The translations under genes were made by a program, and so were the position numbers. From Hydra vulgaris (Eukaryota > Cnidaria > Hydrozoa > Anthoathecata > Hydridae): 64,000 nucleotides of DNA. Below are positions 27,877-39,210 of the stretch, one piece after another. Location: positions 28,475,501 through 28,539,500 of the forward strand of contig NC_088932.1 in NCBI RefSeq assembly GCF_038396675.1, in the 5' to 3' direction. Position 1 is the stretch's first letter. Every line of letters starts with the position of its first letter. The notes beneath the pieces were generated by a model, which searched no databases, was not told the origin of the DNA, and saw only the letters and a list, made by a program, of their open reading frames with translations.

Positions 27877-28250
27877 ATATATAACCATATCTTTGATATG
27901 GTTGAAATAATGAAACAACATCTAAATGTGTTTGGAATATCGATGGAAAAAAATTTGGTTGCATCTACTTAGGTTTGAGCATCTGTAAACAAGAAGTAAA
28001 TTCGAAATTTAGATGTTATCGATTTTGTCTTAATCATGGTATAGATTTTGTCTTAATAATGGTATAGGAAAAAGACGCCTTTGATGGCATACTTAACTTT
28101 GAAGCTTCATTATTCAGTATCCTGAAGACCAAGAACAAAAGTTGTAATATATACATTCTTTGCTACATGTAAAACAATAATAACCCTAGGAGTTTTCATC
28201 AGTTTTATTTTTTTATTTGTTATTTTTATTTAAAAAAAAAAAAAGCGCAA

Positions 28251-28620
28251 GTATGCCATCATAGTAAAGCAACTACTGCTCCTATGATAGAATAGGGGAG
28301 GATGGGGCTGGTTAGCATCAAGGGTAACTTGACATCTTCATTTGACCTTAGAGTCTTTCCTCAGAAATGCCAGAAATTACGCTTAATCATCCTTATTGAT
28401 CCTTTCGTGCAACACAGCAGCAGCGTTGATCTTTGCGCATGCGCATAAGAGATATTGCGTTTTATGTGTTTTTTGAACCAAAAATTTTTCAGTGAAGTAA
28501 AAAATCCTTTTTAATTCACTAACAGATATATTGTTTTTATGAAAAAAAAAAAAGATTTTTTCAACTCGTCAATATTTCACACACTAATAACACACCTAAC
28601 TCGTCAGTATGCCATCATAG
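28251..28620. repeat. 14-bp direct repeats around a non-coding block
   Basis: GTATGCCATCATAG occurs at 28251-28264 and 28607-28620, 342 bp apart, inside the hAT remnant; an inverted partial copy (GATGGCATACTTA) is at about 28085. They could be a target duplication of an inserted element, but no terminal repeats or coding sense were found between them. Confidence 0.4.
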
Positions 28621-29884
28621 GAAGAAGTCATCATTTTCATTTAAACAAGCTATGTCTGCCCTTGTTCAAAAGAAAAAATTAAAATAAGTATTCCACTAAA
28701 TGCACAAAACTTGGAAATAAAATGCATGAAAATTTCATTTCCGCACAGTTAATAATAAAATCACAATTTTAAGTATTTAAAGAGATTAAAAATACAACAG
28801 CGCAGGCATACAAAGCACCAAATTTGAATTTATAAATGATGATTGCGAAGATTATATTGACTACAATAATTTACTTAAGAACCCACGCAAACTGATAAAA
28901 TACATCAAACTGTCAAGTGTTCGAAATCAAGTTTTTCAATCAAAAGTCAAGACTCTACTTGGAAAAGAAATTGAACTTCATTTTGATGTAAAAACTCGTT
29001 GAAACACATTACCAATAATGCTTGAGCCATTGATAAAGACAGAGACGGCAATTCGAGAAACTTTATTAGAATTTAAGGCAGATATAAGTTTAGCCAATAA
29101 TGTAGACTTCGATGCCTTGAAAAGTTTACTAGAGGCAATGAAACCCATTAAACTTGCTATAGAGAATCTTAGTAGAGAAGATAAAACTCTGTTGAGCGCT
29201 GACACGATTTTAAAATTTATATTTGAGAAACTCTCTTAAGTTAACAGTGAACTGAGGAAAAAATAAGGGGTAGTTTAAGAGTTAGAGTCGATGAACGCCT
29301 GAATACAGATGTCATGAATTTATTACGCCGTCTAAAGAACTCTACAATAACCCCATCCAGAGATACGATAACTTTTGCAGTAATGTTGGCATCTCGATCA
29401 TCATGTTTGCAGACAATACCAATTTTTTTTTATCAAACAAAGACATTAACAAACTTTTTTTAAATATGAATAAAGAACTTATACAAGTTTATACTTGGTT
29501 TAAATGCAATAAACTAACCTTAAATATTGACAAAATAAAGTGGATCCTTTTCCACTCCTCAACAAAAAAACGTTTTTTGCCTAATGATTTACCTAAACTT
29601 TATATTGATGAAGTAGAAATAAAAAAAGATTCCGTTTTAAAATTCGTATGTATGTAGATTGACGAAAATATGACCTGGAAAATTCATGTTAATTATATAT
29701 CAACAAAAGTTGCAAAAAGTATTGGAATCTTCTATAAGGCCAGAAATTATTTAAATAAAAATAATTATACAATATATACATTATATAATATAATATTATA
29801 CAATTATAAAATTATATTATATACATTTTTAATATTATAATATTAACAATATATACATCATATTATATAATATTATACAATTAT

Positions 29885-29997
<113 letters not shown>

Positions 29998-30065
29998 GTA
30001 TAATATTATAATATTATATAATATTATATAATTAAACAACTATACTACTTATTTATTCATAGCTA

Positions 30066-30141
30066 AAAACTATGCAAATATATAAACTGTGCAAATATAT
30101 AAACTATGCAAATATATAAACTGTGCAAATATATAAACTAT
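30066..30141. repeat. 18-bp minisatellite made from LINE codons
   Basis: Four to five units of about 18 bp (variants of AACTATGCAAATATATAA) end at the normal LINE codons for YINYANIAWG. The unit is itself that codon stretch, so the array is a slippage expansion of coding LINE sequence. Confidence 0.85.
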
Positions 30142-30565
30142 GCAAATATTGCCTGGGGAAGTTCAGGTAAAAGTAAGTTACGACGTCTTTATCAGCATCA
30201 AAACATTTCAATATATTTTTTAAATCGTTTTTCAAATACGAAACCTTTATTCAAAGATATGTATGTTTTAAATGTTTATAAACTTAACATTTATAATACC
30301 TTATGTTTTACGTTTTGTAGTATGAATAACCCATTATTAAATGTTAATAAAGATATATGCACCCTTAAGGCAAAAAATAAATTTAGTTTGCGAAATAATA
30401 GCTATTTTATTGAACCCTTTTGTCAAACAAAGTTTAATCAATTTTGTATAACTTTACGAGCACCTTATCTTTGGAATAAAGTTGTTGATCCCAATTTCAA
30501 TTTGTCAATCTCTTTCCAGTTTTTGAAAATAAGTTAAAGAACATCATTTTTTCAATGGATAATAT

Positions 30566-31031
30566 CAGAGCCGTACCGAGCTAATTTTGCGCTTCGGGCA
30601 AGCAAAAAAAAAATTGCGCCCCCCCTCATCCTCCCTAAAAAAAAAAAAGAAAATTAAACGAAAAAAATGATTTATTGATCACAAAATTTATCACATCAAG
30701 TTATTAGTAAAATTTGTCATTAATGTTGCACAAACTTTAGTTCAATGTCACTTTTCTGGCTTTTCTTGAGGCAAATTCACTAATGACATCATCAAAATCA
30801 ATGTTGTTTGCCGCTTCATTTTCAATTGAAATTATAGCCAAACTAGACAAACGTTCTTGGCCCATTGCTGACCTCATATAGTTTTTTATGAGCTTAAGTT
30901 TACTAAAACTTCTCTCACATGTAGCAACTGTGACTGGTATGGTGAGGAAGATGCAAATAGCAATTGCCGTGTTGGGATAAGCATCGGTCAAAGAATATTT
31001 ATGAATGAGCTGCAAAATGTCGATCGGGCTA
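30566..31031 (-). mobile_element. hAT transposon 3' end with dimerisation domain
   Basis: On the minus strand the frame 30737-31060 encodes LTIPVTVATCERSFSKLKLI followed by RSAMGQERLSSLAIISIENE, the classic hAT C-terminal dimerisation domain, intact over this stretch. The 3' terminus is CAGAGCCGTACCGAG at 30566 (plus strand), sharing CAGAGCCGT with the hAT at 20108. The 5' side is cut at about 31031, where another LINE fragment begins. Confidence 0.85.
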
Positions 31032-31545
31032 AATTTGCAAATATTGCCTAGGGAAGTATAGGTAAAAGTAAGTTGCAACGTCTTAACCGCCATCAGAAAC
31101 ATGCGATGCGAATAATATACTTTTTAAATCGTTTTTCAAACACAAAACCTTTTTTCGAAGATATGAATGTTTTAAACGTTTATGAACTTAACTTGTATAA
31201 TACTTTATGTTTTACGCTTTGTTGTATGAACAACCCTTTATTAAATGTTTTTAAAGATCTATTTACCTTTAAAGTAAAGAATAGATATAGTTTGCGAAAT
31301 AATAACTATTTAAAAGAACACTTTTGTCAAATAAATTAAAAAAATTTTGTATAGATTATCGAGCACTTTATGTCTGGAATAAAATTGTCCAGCCTAATTT
31401 ATATTCATCTATCTCTTTTTCTGTTTTTAAAAACAAGTTAAAGAATATTATTTTTTCAACGGATAATATATCGAAATATTTTTGAGATTTTATTTTAACC
31501 ATTTATCATTTCAAATGTTTTTTTGTTTTTTTTTGTTCATTTAAC
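31032..31545 (+). mobile_element. second LINE 3' fragment, partly duplicating 30130-30565
   Basis: It begins TTTGCAAATATTGCCTAGGGAAG, which corresponds to 30134 onward, and runs through the same C-terminal RT codons (FLNRFSNTKPFFEDMNVLNVY) to a 3' UTR ending near 31545. The two fragments are clearly related but diverged, so they are either separate truncated insertions or an old duplication enclosing the hAT end. Confidence 0.8.
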
Positions 31546-31559
31546 AATATTCTCTGGTA

Positions 31560-32160
31560 AAAGTGTCGTTGGTACATAATATATGAAGAACACGGAAACT
31601 CGAAGAGGATCATAAGAACCGAGAACCGTTTAACAATACAAAAGTTATAAACCAATTATTTCAAAAAAATATAAAATAAAAAGTAAATACCGTTTAAGAA
31701 AACCTTCATACAAATAAAATAACCTCAATTATAAAACACCGTTTAACAAAACAATAAAAAAATAAAATCAAATATTTTAAATTAGTAAATACCGTTTTTA
31801 TGAAAACCGTCATACAAATAAAATACCGATTAAAAAAACAATAAAAAATAAAAACAAATATTTTAAATTACATTTAGAAACACTTATAAAAGAGAAACGA
31901 GATCAGAAGAACTCGAAAATATTTTCTATTGAGAAAATAACTTTTTTCAGTTTGTTTTTGAAAGAAGAAAAATTCCAACTTTGGGAAAAATCAAAATTTT
32001 TTAAAACTATTTGGTTCCACAAAGAAGCTCCGCGATAAGATATAAGAGACCTTCCAAAATTTGTATGCTTCATATAAACTTTTGGCAAATCATCTTCAGC
32101 GTCCTCATTTACATCAGACTCAACTTTACTAAAAGTTGTATGTCGCAACAATTTTAGAAA
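31560..32160 (-). mobile_element. LINE 3' end fragment
   Basis: The minus strand encodes SYRGASLWNQIVLKNFDF and FSSFKNKLKKVIFS at 31903-32070, the C-terminal block seen in the other LINEs (GPRLWNSV-type), followed by an AT-rich 3' region to about 31560. Confidence 0.65.
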
Positions 32161-32480
32161 GTTTAGATGGAGGAATAGGTCTAGGAGGAAGTTTTGGTTT
32201 TTGTGGTCTTGGAAGAGGTATTGGCTTTTCTAGTTTTGATGAAAGTCTAAAGAAATCTTTTATATTAGGTTAGGTTATATTTATATTAGGTTTACCTTTT
32301 ACAGGAGTAAAAACTTTTTTTGATTTCTTTTATACAGTTTGTGAAGTTGATGGCTTTTTTCGCTCAACTGGTTGCTCTCTCAGCTATTTATTAGCTTAAA
32401 GGTAATCTTGCATTGAAATAACTTTTTCGCGAAGCAGATCTTTAAGATCTGAGACCATGGGTGCCCGCAGGATTTTTTGA
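32160..32480 (-). pseudogene. Pro-rich coding remnant, unidentified
   Basis: In shifting minus-strand frames: PMVSDLKDLLREKVISMQDYL (about 32460-32390), LREQPVERKKPSTSQTV, FTPVKGKP, then LEKPIPLPRPQKPKLPPRP (about 32235-32170) and SKLSKIVATYNF. The even coding sense with few stops suggests a former disordered Pro/Lys-rich segment. I do not recognise the family; a polyprotein or phage-like transposon component is possible. Confidence 0.45.
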
Positions 32481-34466
32481 TGTTTCAGATAAGACAGTTT
32501 TGCACATTGTGAAAACTCCAAACTTAAATATGTTCATACTAATGCCAAATGAGGAAGCCTTACAATAATTTGGGATGACGGAGGCCTATGAACAAACAGG
32601 GCTGTTGGTAGGGGGTGACAGACGATACAAACTCACCGAGCCCGGGCCTTTGGGGGGGGGGGCGTGTTTAGTGGATAACTTAGAAAAGATAAAAATTATA
32701 ATCAATAAATCAATATATCTTATAACTTTTTATTATTTCGGGTAACTTAAAAACGATTTTGTTTCGGGCCCTTTAAAAACGGTTTTGATTCGGCACTAAA
32801 AATCTAAAAAAATTTAGAGTAATCATTTTTTTCAGATTAATAATTATTTTATAATTTTTTAAATTTTATTCGGTAAGTTTTGAGCTTAATTTTGATGCTA
32901 TTAAATTTATATAATTATATTTCAACAAAATAATCAATTAATCTAAAATTTAGAGGATGAATTATCAGCATAAATCCGGAGCTCAGAAACAGAAAGAAGC
33001 AAAATTAAAGCAACAAGAATCAGAAGCAGGAAAAAGAACTTTGGAAAGTCTTAGTTTCACAACTGTTTAACATCAACTTGATTCTTCCGTGGAAAACCCA
33101 TCTAAAACAAGACGATTAGATGATATAACTAATCAAATGTCAGATGAATTTGTAGATCTAGAGAAGAATGAACGAGATAAACCAATTGAAGAAAATTCAA
33201 ATTCCTTAGTTTTGCCAGAGATCAAAGAGACTGAAAACAATCGTAACTATGAAAATGAAAATTTCACTACAACGGCCGAAGATTCTTTGTTGTATTTTGA
33301 CATCGGTTATTTTAAAAAGAGTGATTCAAAGCTTCTGGAAGAAGCCATTTCGAAAAGTTCCGGAAAATTCTCTTCTGAATCTGAACTTCCTGAGGACGAA
33401 ACTAGTTAAAAATTTCCGAGTTACGTTTTAAATTAAAAAAATTAAGCAATAATGAGTTGGTTAATCGAGATTGGCTAGTGTGGAGCAAAATTATGGAATC
33501 CTTATTTTGTTATCCTTGCCGAATTTTTTGTGATCAAACAACGCTCAACAATGGCAAAAGAACAAGGATGGACTATTGACAAAAAATTTCATCAATTGTA
33601 TCGAAGAATTCCAGAACATAAAAAATCTGCCAATCATAAAAGTTGTTACTTGATAAGGAAAAATCGAAATCTACCTTTATTGAAACTAAGTAACAATACT
33701 ATTGTTAACTCTATCACCAAGTTCAAAAAGAATCACAAATCTAGAAAAGTCTATTGAAACGTTTTCCATACGTAATTTTGTTTCTAGCCCAAACAGGTTT
33801 AGCTTTTCGAGAAGAAAGCCACTTAATTGGTGATGCTAATAATGGAAATTTTTTAGGAATACTAGAGCTGATCAGTAACTATGATTCTTTGCTCAAGAAT
33901 CAACTAGAAAAAGTGAAAGAGTCTCAAAGTGACAAAATGAAATTGCACGTGAACTACTTTTCTCCTAAAATTCAAAACGAATTTCTTGCCCTTTGTGGAA
34001 CATTTGGGGTTAAAAACATATTAGAAGAGATATCTAAGGCTAAATACTACGCCTTAAGGTGGTAGACCACTATGCTATGTAGCTAAAAAGGAAGTTTTCC
34101 CACAAAATACCATAAAAAGTAATACAAAAAAACTTCATTTGTGGTGACTGCTACTCTAAAACTACTTTTTGTTTATAATTAAATGCTTTTGGTGCAGTGT
34201 GTTACATGGTTATCAACGGATTTCTTCAGTAAATGTCTTATTACTTTACAACGACCACAACTTTCCTAGGCTAATTTTCTGTCTTCTATACTTTGGTTAA
34301 ATAATAACTAAAATAATGGGAAATAAAGATAAAAAAATAAAATAAGGTATAGCAAGAAACGTAGACTCTTCAGAGGAAACCAACATAAATCATCAAACGT
34401 TGTAGCTGAAGAAAATCTATCTAATTTAAAAGAAGAACTACAATTCAAATGTAGCTCTGCAAAAAA

Positions 34467-34805
34467 ATGAAGATAATGTCATCCTGTTGCAGTAGTAAAT
34501 CTTCCGTCGATTTTGTAAATAATGATTTTGTAAATAAAAATAATTTTTCTGCTAATGATGATCAGTCCAATGACTGCTATATTTTTATGAACACTAACAT
34601 TTTAGAAGAAATAATTACTGCCATAGGCTGCTGTCCAAAATGTTCTGCAAATGTTAATTTTAACCATGATGCTAAACTTAAAAAAGGTTTATCACACTGT
34701 ATATTTTTTTCATGTGCATCTTGCCAATGGGAGCAAAAGTTTTATCCTTGTAAAACTATAAAACGAGTCTTTAAATGCTTTAGTTTGGAAACGTTGTCTA
34801 AATGA
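34467..34805 (+). CDS. Kolobok-type transposase N-terminal zinc domain (remnant)
   Basis: 112 codons. Residues about 42-50 (FMNTNILEEII) precede CCPKCSANVNF and KKGLSHCIFFSCASCQWEQ, giving two C-x-x-C pairs in the arrangement of the Mutator-like/Kolobok N-terminal domain (NxxxDxxxL-x-CP-x-C, then KGL-x-C-x-C). The frame ends at TGA; the catalytic part does not follow, so this is a leftover of an internal deletion or a first exon whose downstream exons are gone. Confidence 0.65.
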   Translation: MKIMSSCCSSKSSVDFVNNDFVNKNNFSANDDQSNDCYIFMNTNILEEIITAIGCCPKCSANVNFNHDAKLKKGLSHCIFFSCASCQWEQKFYPCKTIKRVFKCFSLETLSK

Positions 34806-35091
34806 TGTTTTTGTTGGAATTGATGTATTATATATATATATATATTTTTTTTTTTCTTTAAATTTTCACAACTACATATTAATTACAAATTTTTTACACT
34901 GCAATATTATAAAGAAACTGTACTTCCTAAACAAAAAAAAAAATACATTTTACAAAATACCGTTAAGTATAGGAAGCAATAATTAGGTATGCTATGACTA
35001 TATTTATTTAGGTTTATTTATTTAGGTATATTTATTTAGTATATATATTTATTTAGGTATATTTATTTATTTATTTAGGTATGCTATGACT

Positions 35092-35312
35092 ATATATATT
35101 TAGGTTGCTGTTCTGCAATCATTAATTTTAATGATCGACTAAATGGTACCAATAGAGTTTTTGAAAAACTTTATTTAAAACCAGGGCATTATTCTTCAAG
35201 TTTTTTGGCATCGTCTGATTTGAAAAGAGTTAGAAATATGGAAAAAAAATGTAATGAAAAGGGAAAAACCAGGCGAAAGCAGTTAAAAAGTATTCGTAAG
35301 GGACAAAGATGA
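35092..35312 (+). pseudogene. Kolobok-type transposase C-terminal piece
   Basis: Translation gives GCCSAIINFNDRLNGTNRVF, EKLYLKPGHYSSSFLASSDLKRVRNMEKK, and GKTRRKQLKSIRKGQR then stop. The NxG-xxxL-xLxxGxY...D-xxR pattern and the basic end are those of Mutator-like/Kolobok transposase C-termini. It starts after an AG following a T-rich tract, so it may have been an exon. Confidence 0.6.
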
Positions 35313-37369
35313 GGAAGAAGAGAGTTTATGTTATGGTGCAAGAGAATTTTAGTCTTTTTATTTATTTACTATAAACTTTTTATTTATTTACTATAAACAA
35401 ATATTTAATTAAGTTTATGATTTTTATAATCGCAAATCAAAAGAAAAACTTTTTTTTTCTAAATGAAATACTACTTTAATAATTTAAAGTATTGTTTATT
35501 AATATTATCACTTTTTTTAAACATATTTTATTTTAATTTTGCGTTAGTTTTACTCCACAATACGTTTATAATAAGATAGGTCAATAGGTTTTTTTTTGTG
35601 TTTTTATATTTTTATTTGAAGTGTTTAATGTTTTTTTTTTGTTTAAATGTGTTTTTCTCAGTTCTTTAAAATTCACGACTTTGCGGTAATTATCTCTTGA
35701 TTCTCTTAACTGATTTTCATAAAATTTTCAGGAGTTGTTCCTTTAGTTATTATGGATGTCTCCTACCACTTTTATTGCATTATGATAACTCGATAAAAAG
35801 ATATTAAAGTCCAAATATGGTCAAAAATGCCCCTTTTATGTTTTCGAAGTGTTTTTTTCATTTAAAAAAAAACTGTTTAATGTTTTTCTTTTGTTTTGGT
35901 ATAGGATCTTTTTCATTATATTAAAAACAAGTCTGAAAAATTTCAAGTTGATACCATACATAGTTTTTGAGATATTCACCGCAACGAAATAACCCTATTT
36001 TGGGGTTTTCGGGACCAAATTTCTCAAGCAATTTATTAATCAAAAAAAAAAAAAAAAAAATTGTCGATAAAATGTAAATTTTAATCAACTTATATAAAAA
36101 TAATTTCTAAAATGTAATTTTTGAAAGATTTTTTTTTATTAGTGGTCTACCACCTTAATGGTCGATGCAACACCTGATGTATCCATTTTGAACAATGTAC
36201 ATTCATTATTCGTTTCGTAGGGTTCAACAAAAAAACACATCTTTTTCATATATATGAGAGATTCAATTTTGTTGATTGCAATTTAAAAACAGAGGAAGCA
36301 ATTACAGATATGATTTTGGACACCCTTATAGGACATCAAATTGATTTGAATGACTGTAGAGGCCAAGGATTTGATGGTCGATCAAACATGAGTGTTATAC
36401 ACAAAGGAGTGCGAGCGTAGATCTTAGAAAAAAATCCCTTAGCAAATTTTTCTCCATGTAGATGCCATGAGCTTAATCTGTGTGGAGTTCATGCTGCAGA
36501 GTCGTGTAAAAAGGCTGTTACATTCTTTGACATAATTCAAAAAATTTGATATATATTTAGTTCTAGTCCTCAACGATAGGAAATTTTGAAATATAACACT
36601 GGAATGCCACTTCATTCAATGTCAAAGACACGATTGTTAGCAAGAATTGAAAGTGTAAAACTAATTGCGCTGAAAACACCTAAAGTCATCATATCAATTG
36701 AATTTATGCTAATGAATTTTGCAAATTTATCCGCAGAAACTCGTGAAGAACTTGAAGGAATCAAAAACTACCTGAAATTTTTTGAGGCTACGATGCTATC
36801 AAATATTTGGCTCAAAAATTTTGATAAAATTGAATAATGTCAATTTGATTTTGAAAAATCGCGAAATCGCAGTCTCGATTGAATTGCTAAACATTAAAAG
36901 CCTTTTAAAAGATTTAGAAATGATCAGAGATTCATGGGATTTGATTTTAAATGAAGCAAAGACTGCAGCTGAAAATTGTGATTTAGTTTCTACCTTCAAG
37001 AAAAGTCACAATTGGAAACTTCGACTGAAACTCCTGAACAGAAATTTAGAAAAAATGTATTTGATGTGATTATTGGAAGCATTATTGTAGAAATTTCAAC
37101 TAGATTTGAAGCAATTTAAAAAATTTGAGATACTTTTGATGTTTTGTGGACATTCAACGAACTCGAAGAAATGGATGTTGCCAGAAAGGCTCACAAAAAT
37201 TGTCAGAAAATCTTATAGGAGAAATATGAGAAGAATATCAATAACGAGTTGATGAAATTTTGCATTTGAAGTCCATCTTCACGACTAGTTTTATTGCTAT
37301 AAATTTAACGCTATTGAATTTACTAAACGAAATTCGGAAATTAGAAATCGACTAATAGTTTCCAAACTT

Positions 37370-37600
37370 AACTATAAAGTTACGCATATCCCACGAAACA
37401 AAATTACGCTTTTAAAACGTTGTCACAACGTTGTGTTTTCGTCGTAGTTAAGTAATTTTTTAACGTTACTAAGACGTATTTCCGTGAACAACCAATTACG
37501 TCGTAATAACGTTATAACTAAACGTCGTCATAACGTTGTTACATCGTTAATAATCAATAAAAATTACGTTTTAACAAATTAAGATTTATTGACTATAGTT
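37370..37600. other. CpG/ACGT-rich island in AT-rich DNA
   Basis: About twenty CpGs, nearly all inside ACGT, AACGTT or CGTCGT words (for example ACAACGTTGTG, AATAACGTTATAAC, AAACGTCGTC), occur in some 200 bp of otherwise CpG-poor sequence. No coding sense was found. It could be a MITE interior or a regulatory cluster. Confidence 0.5.
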
Positions 37601-37949
37601 AGTAAACTAGTCGTTTCTATAGTTTATTAATGTTAATATTCCAAGTTATTAAATAAAACAAGTTTTTATTCCACACTATTGTTGTGTAAAACAATCGTGT
37701 CAAAACTTAAGTTTCCACAGTACTATTAAAGAAGACAATTGTTTCCACAATATAAATTAAATAAGTCAGTAGTCTTATTTAATTTACTAATGCGATTTAA
37801 ACTAAAACATTTTTTTTTAAATACGAAAACAAAGAGGGTGGGATCGGATATTTTCATCCAACGAATATACGGAAATTAAGACAAAACATACTACAAAATA
37901 ACTTATGTATATATGTATAAGTTTGAAAACAGTATTTACACTATTAGTA

Positions 37950-38865
37950 TTAAAAGTGTAACTTTTCTACACTAGCGTCATCACTCTCACTGGTCGAATA
38001 TTCTTCGTCATCTAAATAATTGCATCCACCAGCAATAGGTGACTCACAAGTAAACTTCTCTCTTTCCTTGCTCAGCAAAGTATTTTTCTAAATAAAGAAC
38101 ACCATTAGAATGCAATTAGGGTAAAGAAAGGACAAATTGAAAAAACGATGCAATTTAAAAATAAACTATATTTAACACGAAAATGCGACGCAAGATGAAT
38201 CGATTGCAATAAACTACATAATCAGAATATTTCAATAAACTGATTCGTCATATTACAGAGGTCTGTTGCTATATACAATTGTTATATACATCTCATTTTT
38301 GAATAGCATCGAACCTTCAATTTGTGTTCTTTCTTTATAAGAAAAGCTTTTTCAGTTCTTTCTCTTATGCTTTTAATTTGAATTTCAAATTTTCTATAAA
38401 ATTGCAAATCAAATTATTTTACTGTGACAAAGTCGTCTCTAGCCTTACCCTTTAAATCTTGAACTTTCAAATGTACAATATAAAAAATTACCTTCAAATA
38501 GTTTTCTCCTCTGGGTTTGTTGGGTGCATGTTTTAGAACATCGCCAACTATTTCAGCTACCTGAGATTCTGTAGCTTTATGAAAGTTTTTTAAAGCTGCC
38601 TCTAAGTTAAAATCTATCTATTAAAATAATTCAATTAGTCCAAATCAAAAATATTTACACTATATAAACATGGTTTCTTTACAAAACAAGAAATTTAAGT
38701 ATTACTGATAATAATCCTGTAAACCGATTGCTTGTTAAATGAGCACTTTTTTCTAGCTCCAAACAAACTAAGTTTGGACCACAAACAGTTGTCCCCAACT
38801 TTTTTCAAAATCGATCAATCACAATCCTTCAAATCCTTACCACCAAGACTGACAAAGTAAGAAAA
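37950..38865 (-). CDS. DUF4806-type gene, last three exons (one in-frame stop)
   Basis: Join on the minus strand of 38865-38706, 38613-38492 and 38087-37950, with AG/GT borders and consistent phases (exon A 160 bp leaves 1 base; B 122 bp; C 138 bp with TAA at 37950). Exon A reads [15 protein letters not shown], then an in-frame TGA, then [19 protein letters not shown] and [14 protein letters not shown], matching the LGGKD-x-KD...GRK-x-xF pattern of DUF4806. Exon B gives [25 protein letters not shown]. Exon C is acidic at its end ([21 protein letters not shown]). The function of the domain is unknown. The single stop suggests a pseudogene, a sequencing error or a recent break. Upstream exons are lost in the TA array and LINE at 38906 onward. 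Confidence 0.65.
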
Positions 38866-38900
38866 CTAAAAAAAAATTAATATACAACAAATACAACCAA

Positions 38901-38905
<5 letters not shown>

Positions 38906-38970
<65 letters not shown>

Positions 38971-38987
38971 TTATATATAAATATATT

Positions 38988-39019
<32 letters not shown>

Positions 39020-39046
39020 CATATATATATTATATATGTGTACATT

Positions 39047-39145
<99 letters not shown>

Positions 39146-39210
39146 ATATCTATATATATATCTATATATCTATCTATCTATCTATCTATCTATATATATA
39201 TATATATATA
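38906..39210. repeat. (TA)n and (TATC)n composite array
   Basis: TA tracts with TTTATA interruptions at 38906-39040, a long pure TA run to about 39142, then TCTA/TATC tetranucleotide repeats to 39190. The 3' end of the LINE at 39206 lies directly against it. Confidence 0.95.

Larger units (their letters stand above)
27100..29330 (+). pseudogene. hAT transposase remnant, split by a SINE
   Basis: N-terminal part 27170-27660 in shifting frames: ATESIIPTDKRASEKRQKAVGDFFAQKKL, then RNKYIRQSIARDANESDVMQLLRKEF, then RGRRYFGVNIYDKTNNI. After the SINE (27696-27876) the sense continues DMVEIMKQHLNVFGISMEKNLVAST. A non-coding gap at about 28080-28800 follows, then 28830-29240: KLIKYIKLSSVRNQVFQS, DVKTR, then ALKSLLEAMKPIKLAIENLSREDKTLLSA. 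The order matches hAT transposases (linker, catalytic RNase H part, insertion domain). Multiple stops and frameshifts. No terminal repeats were recognised. Confidence 0.75.
34058..36154 (+). mobile_element. Kolobok-like transposon, TTAA target, internally deleted
   Basis: TTAA lies just outside both ends (34054-34057 and 36155-36158). The terminal repeat GGTGGTAGACCACTA is a perfect 15 bp at both ends. Two pieces of Kolobok/Mutator-like transposase remain (34467-34805 and 35092-35312) and the catalytic middle is missing, so the element depended on another source of transposase. Removing it with one TTAA makes GCC-TTA-ATG-GTC, which restores the host hAT frame. Confidence 0.88.
32957..37270 (+). 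pseudogene. hAT transposase (ZMYM1-like), broken and interrupted
   Basis: Start MNYQHKSGAQKQKEAKLKQQ at 32957, an acidic N-terminus (33089-33409), a degraded zinc-finger region (33480-33620), then LAQTGLAFREESHLIGDANN and GNFLGILELISNYDSLL (33780-33890) and EEISKAKYYAL at 34050. The frame breaks at the inserted element and resumes at 36159 with MVDATPDVS, the same block as YSIILDCTPDVS in the hAT at 20957. Downstream: CRGQGFDGRSNMS, SPCRCHELNLCGVHA (36450), EEMDVARKAHKNCQ (37160). Stops and frameshifts are many. It is a relative of, but clearly diverged from, the copy at 20957. Confidence 0.8.
32598..37300 (+). mobile_element. hAT element remnant with inserted TTAA transposon
   Basis: A hAT-like left end CAGGGCTGTTGGTAGGGGG at 32598 is followed by a G-run. 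The transposase remnant runs from 32957 to about 37270, interrupted by the 2.1-kb element at 34058-36154. The right end was not found. Confidence 0.65.

Noticed and set aside
28251..28620. Clean transposon insertion with a 14-bp target duplication
   Set aside because: No inverted terminal repeats or poly-A and an additional partial copy near 28085; left as an unexplained direct repeat.
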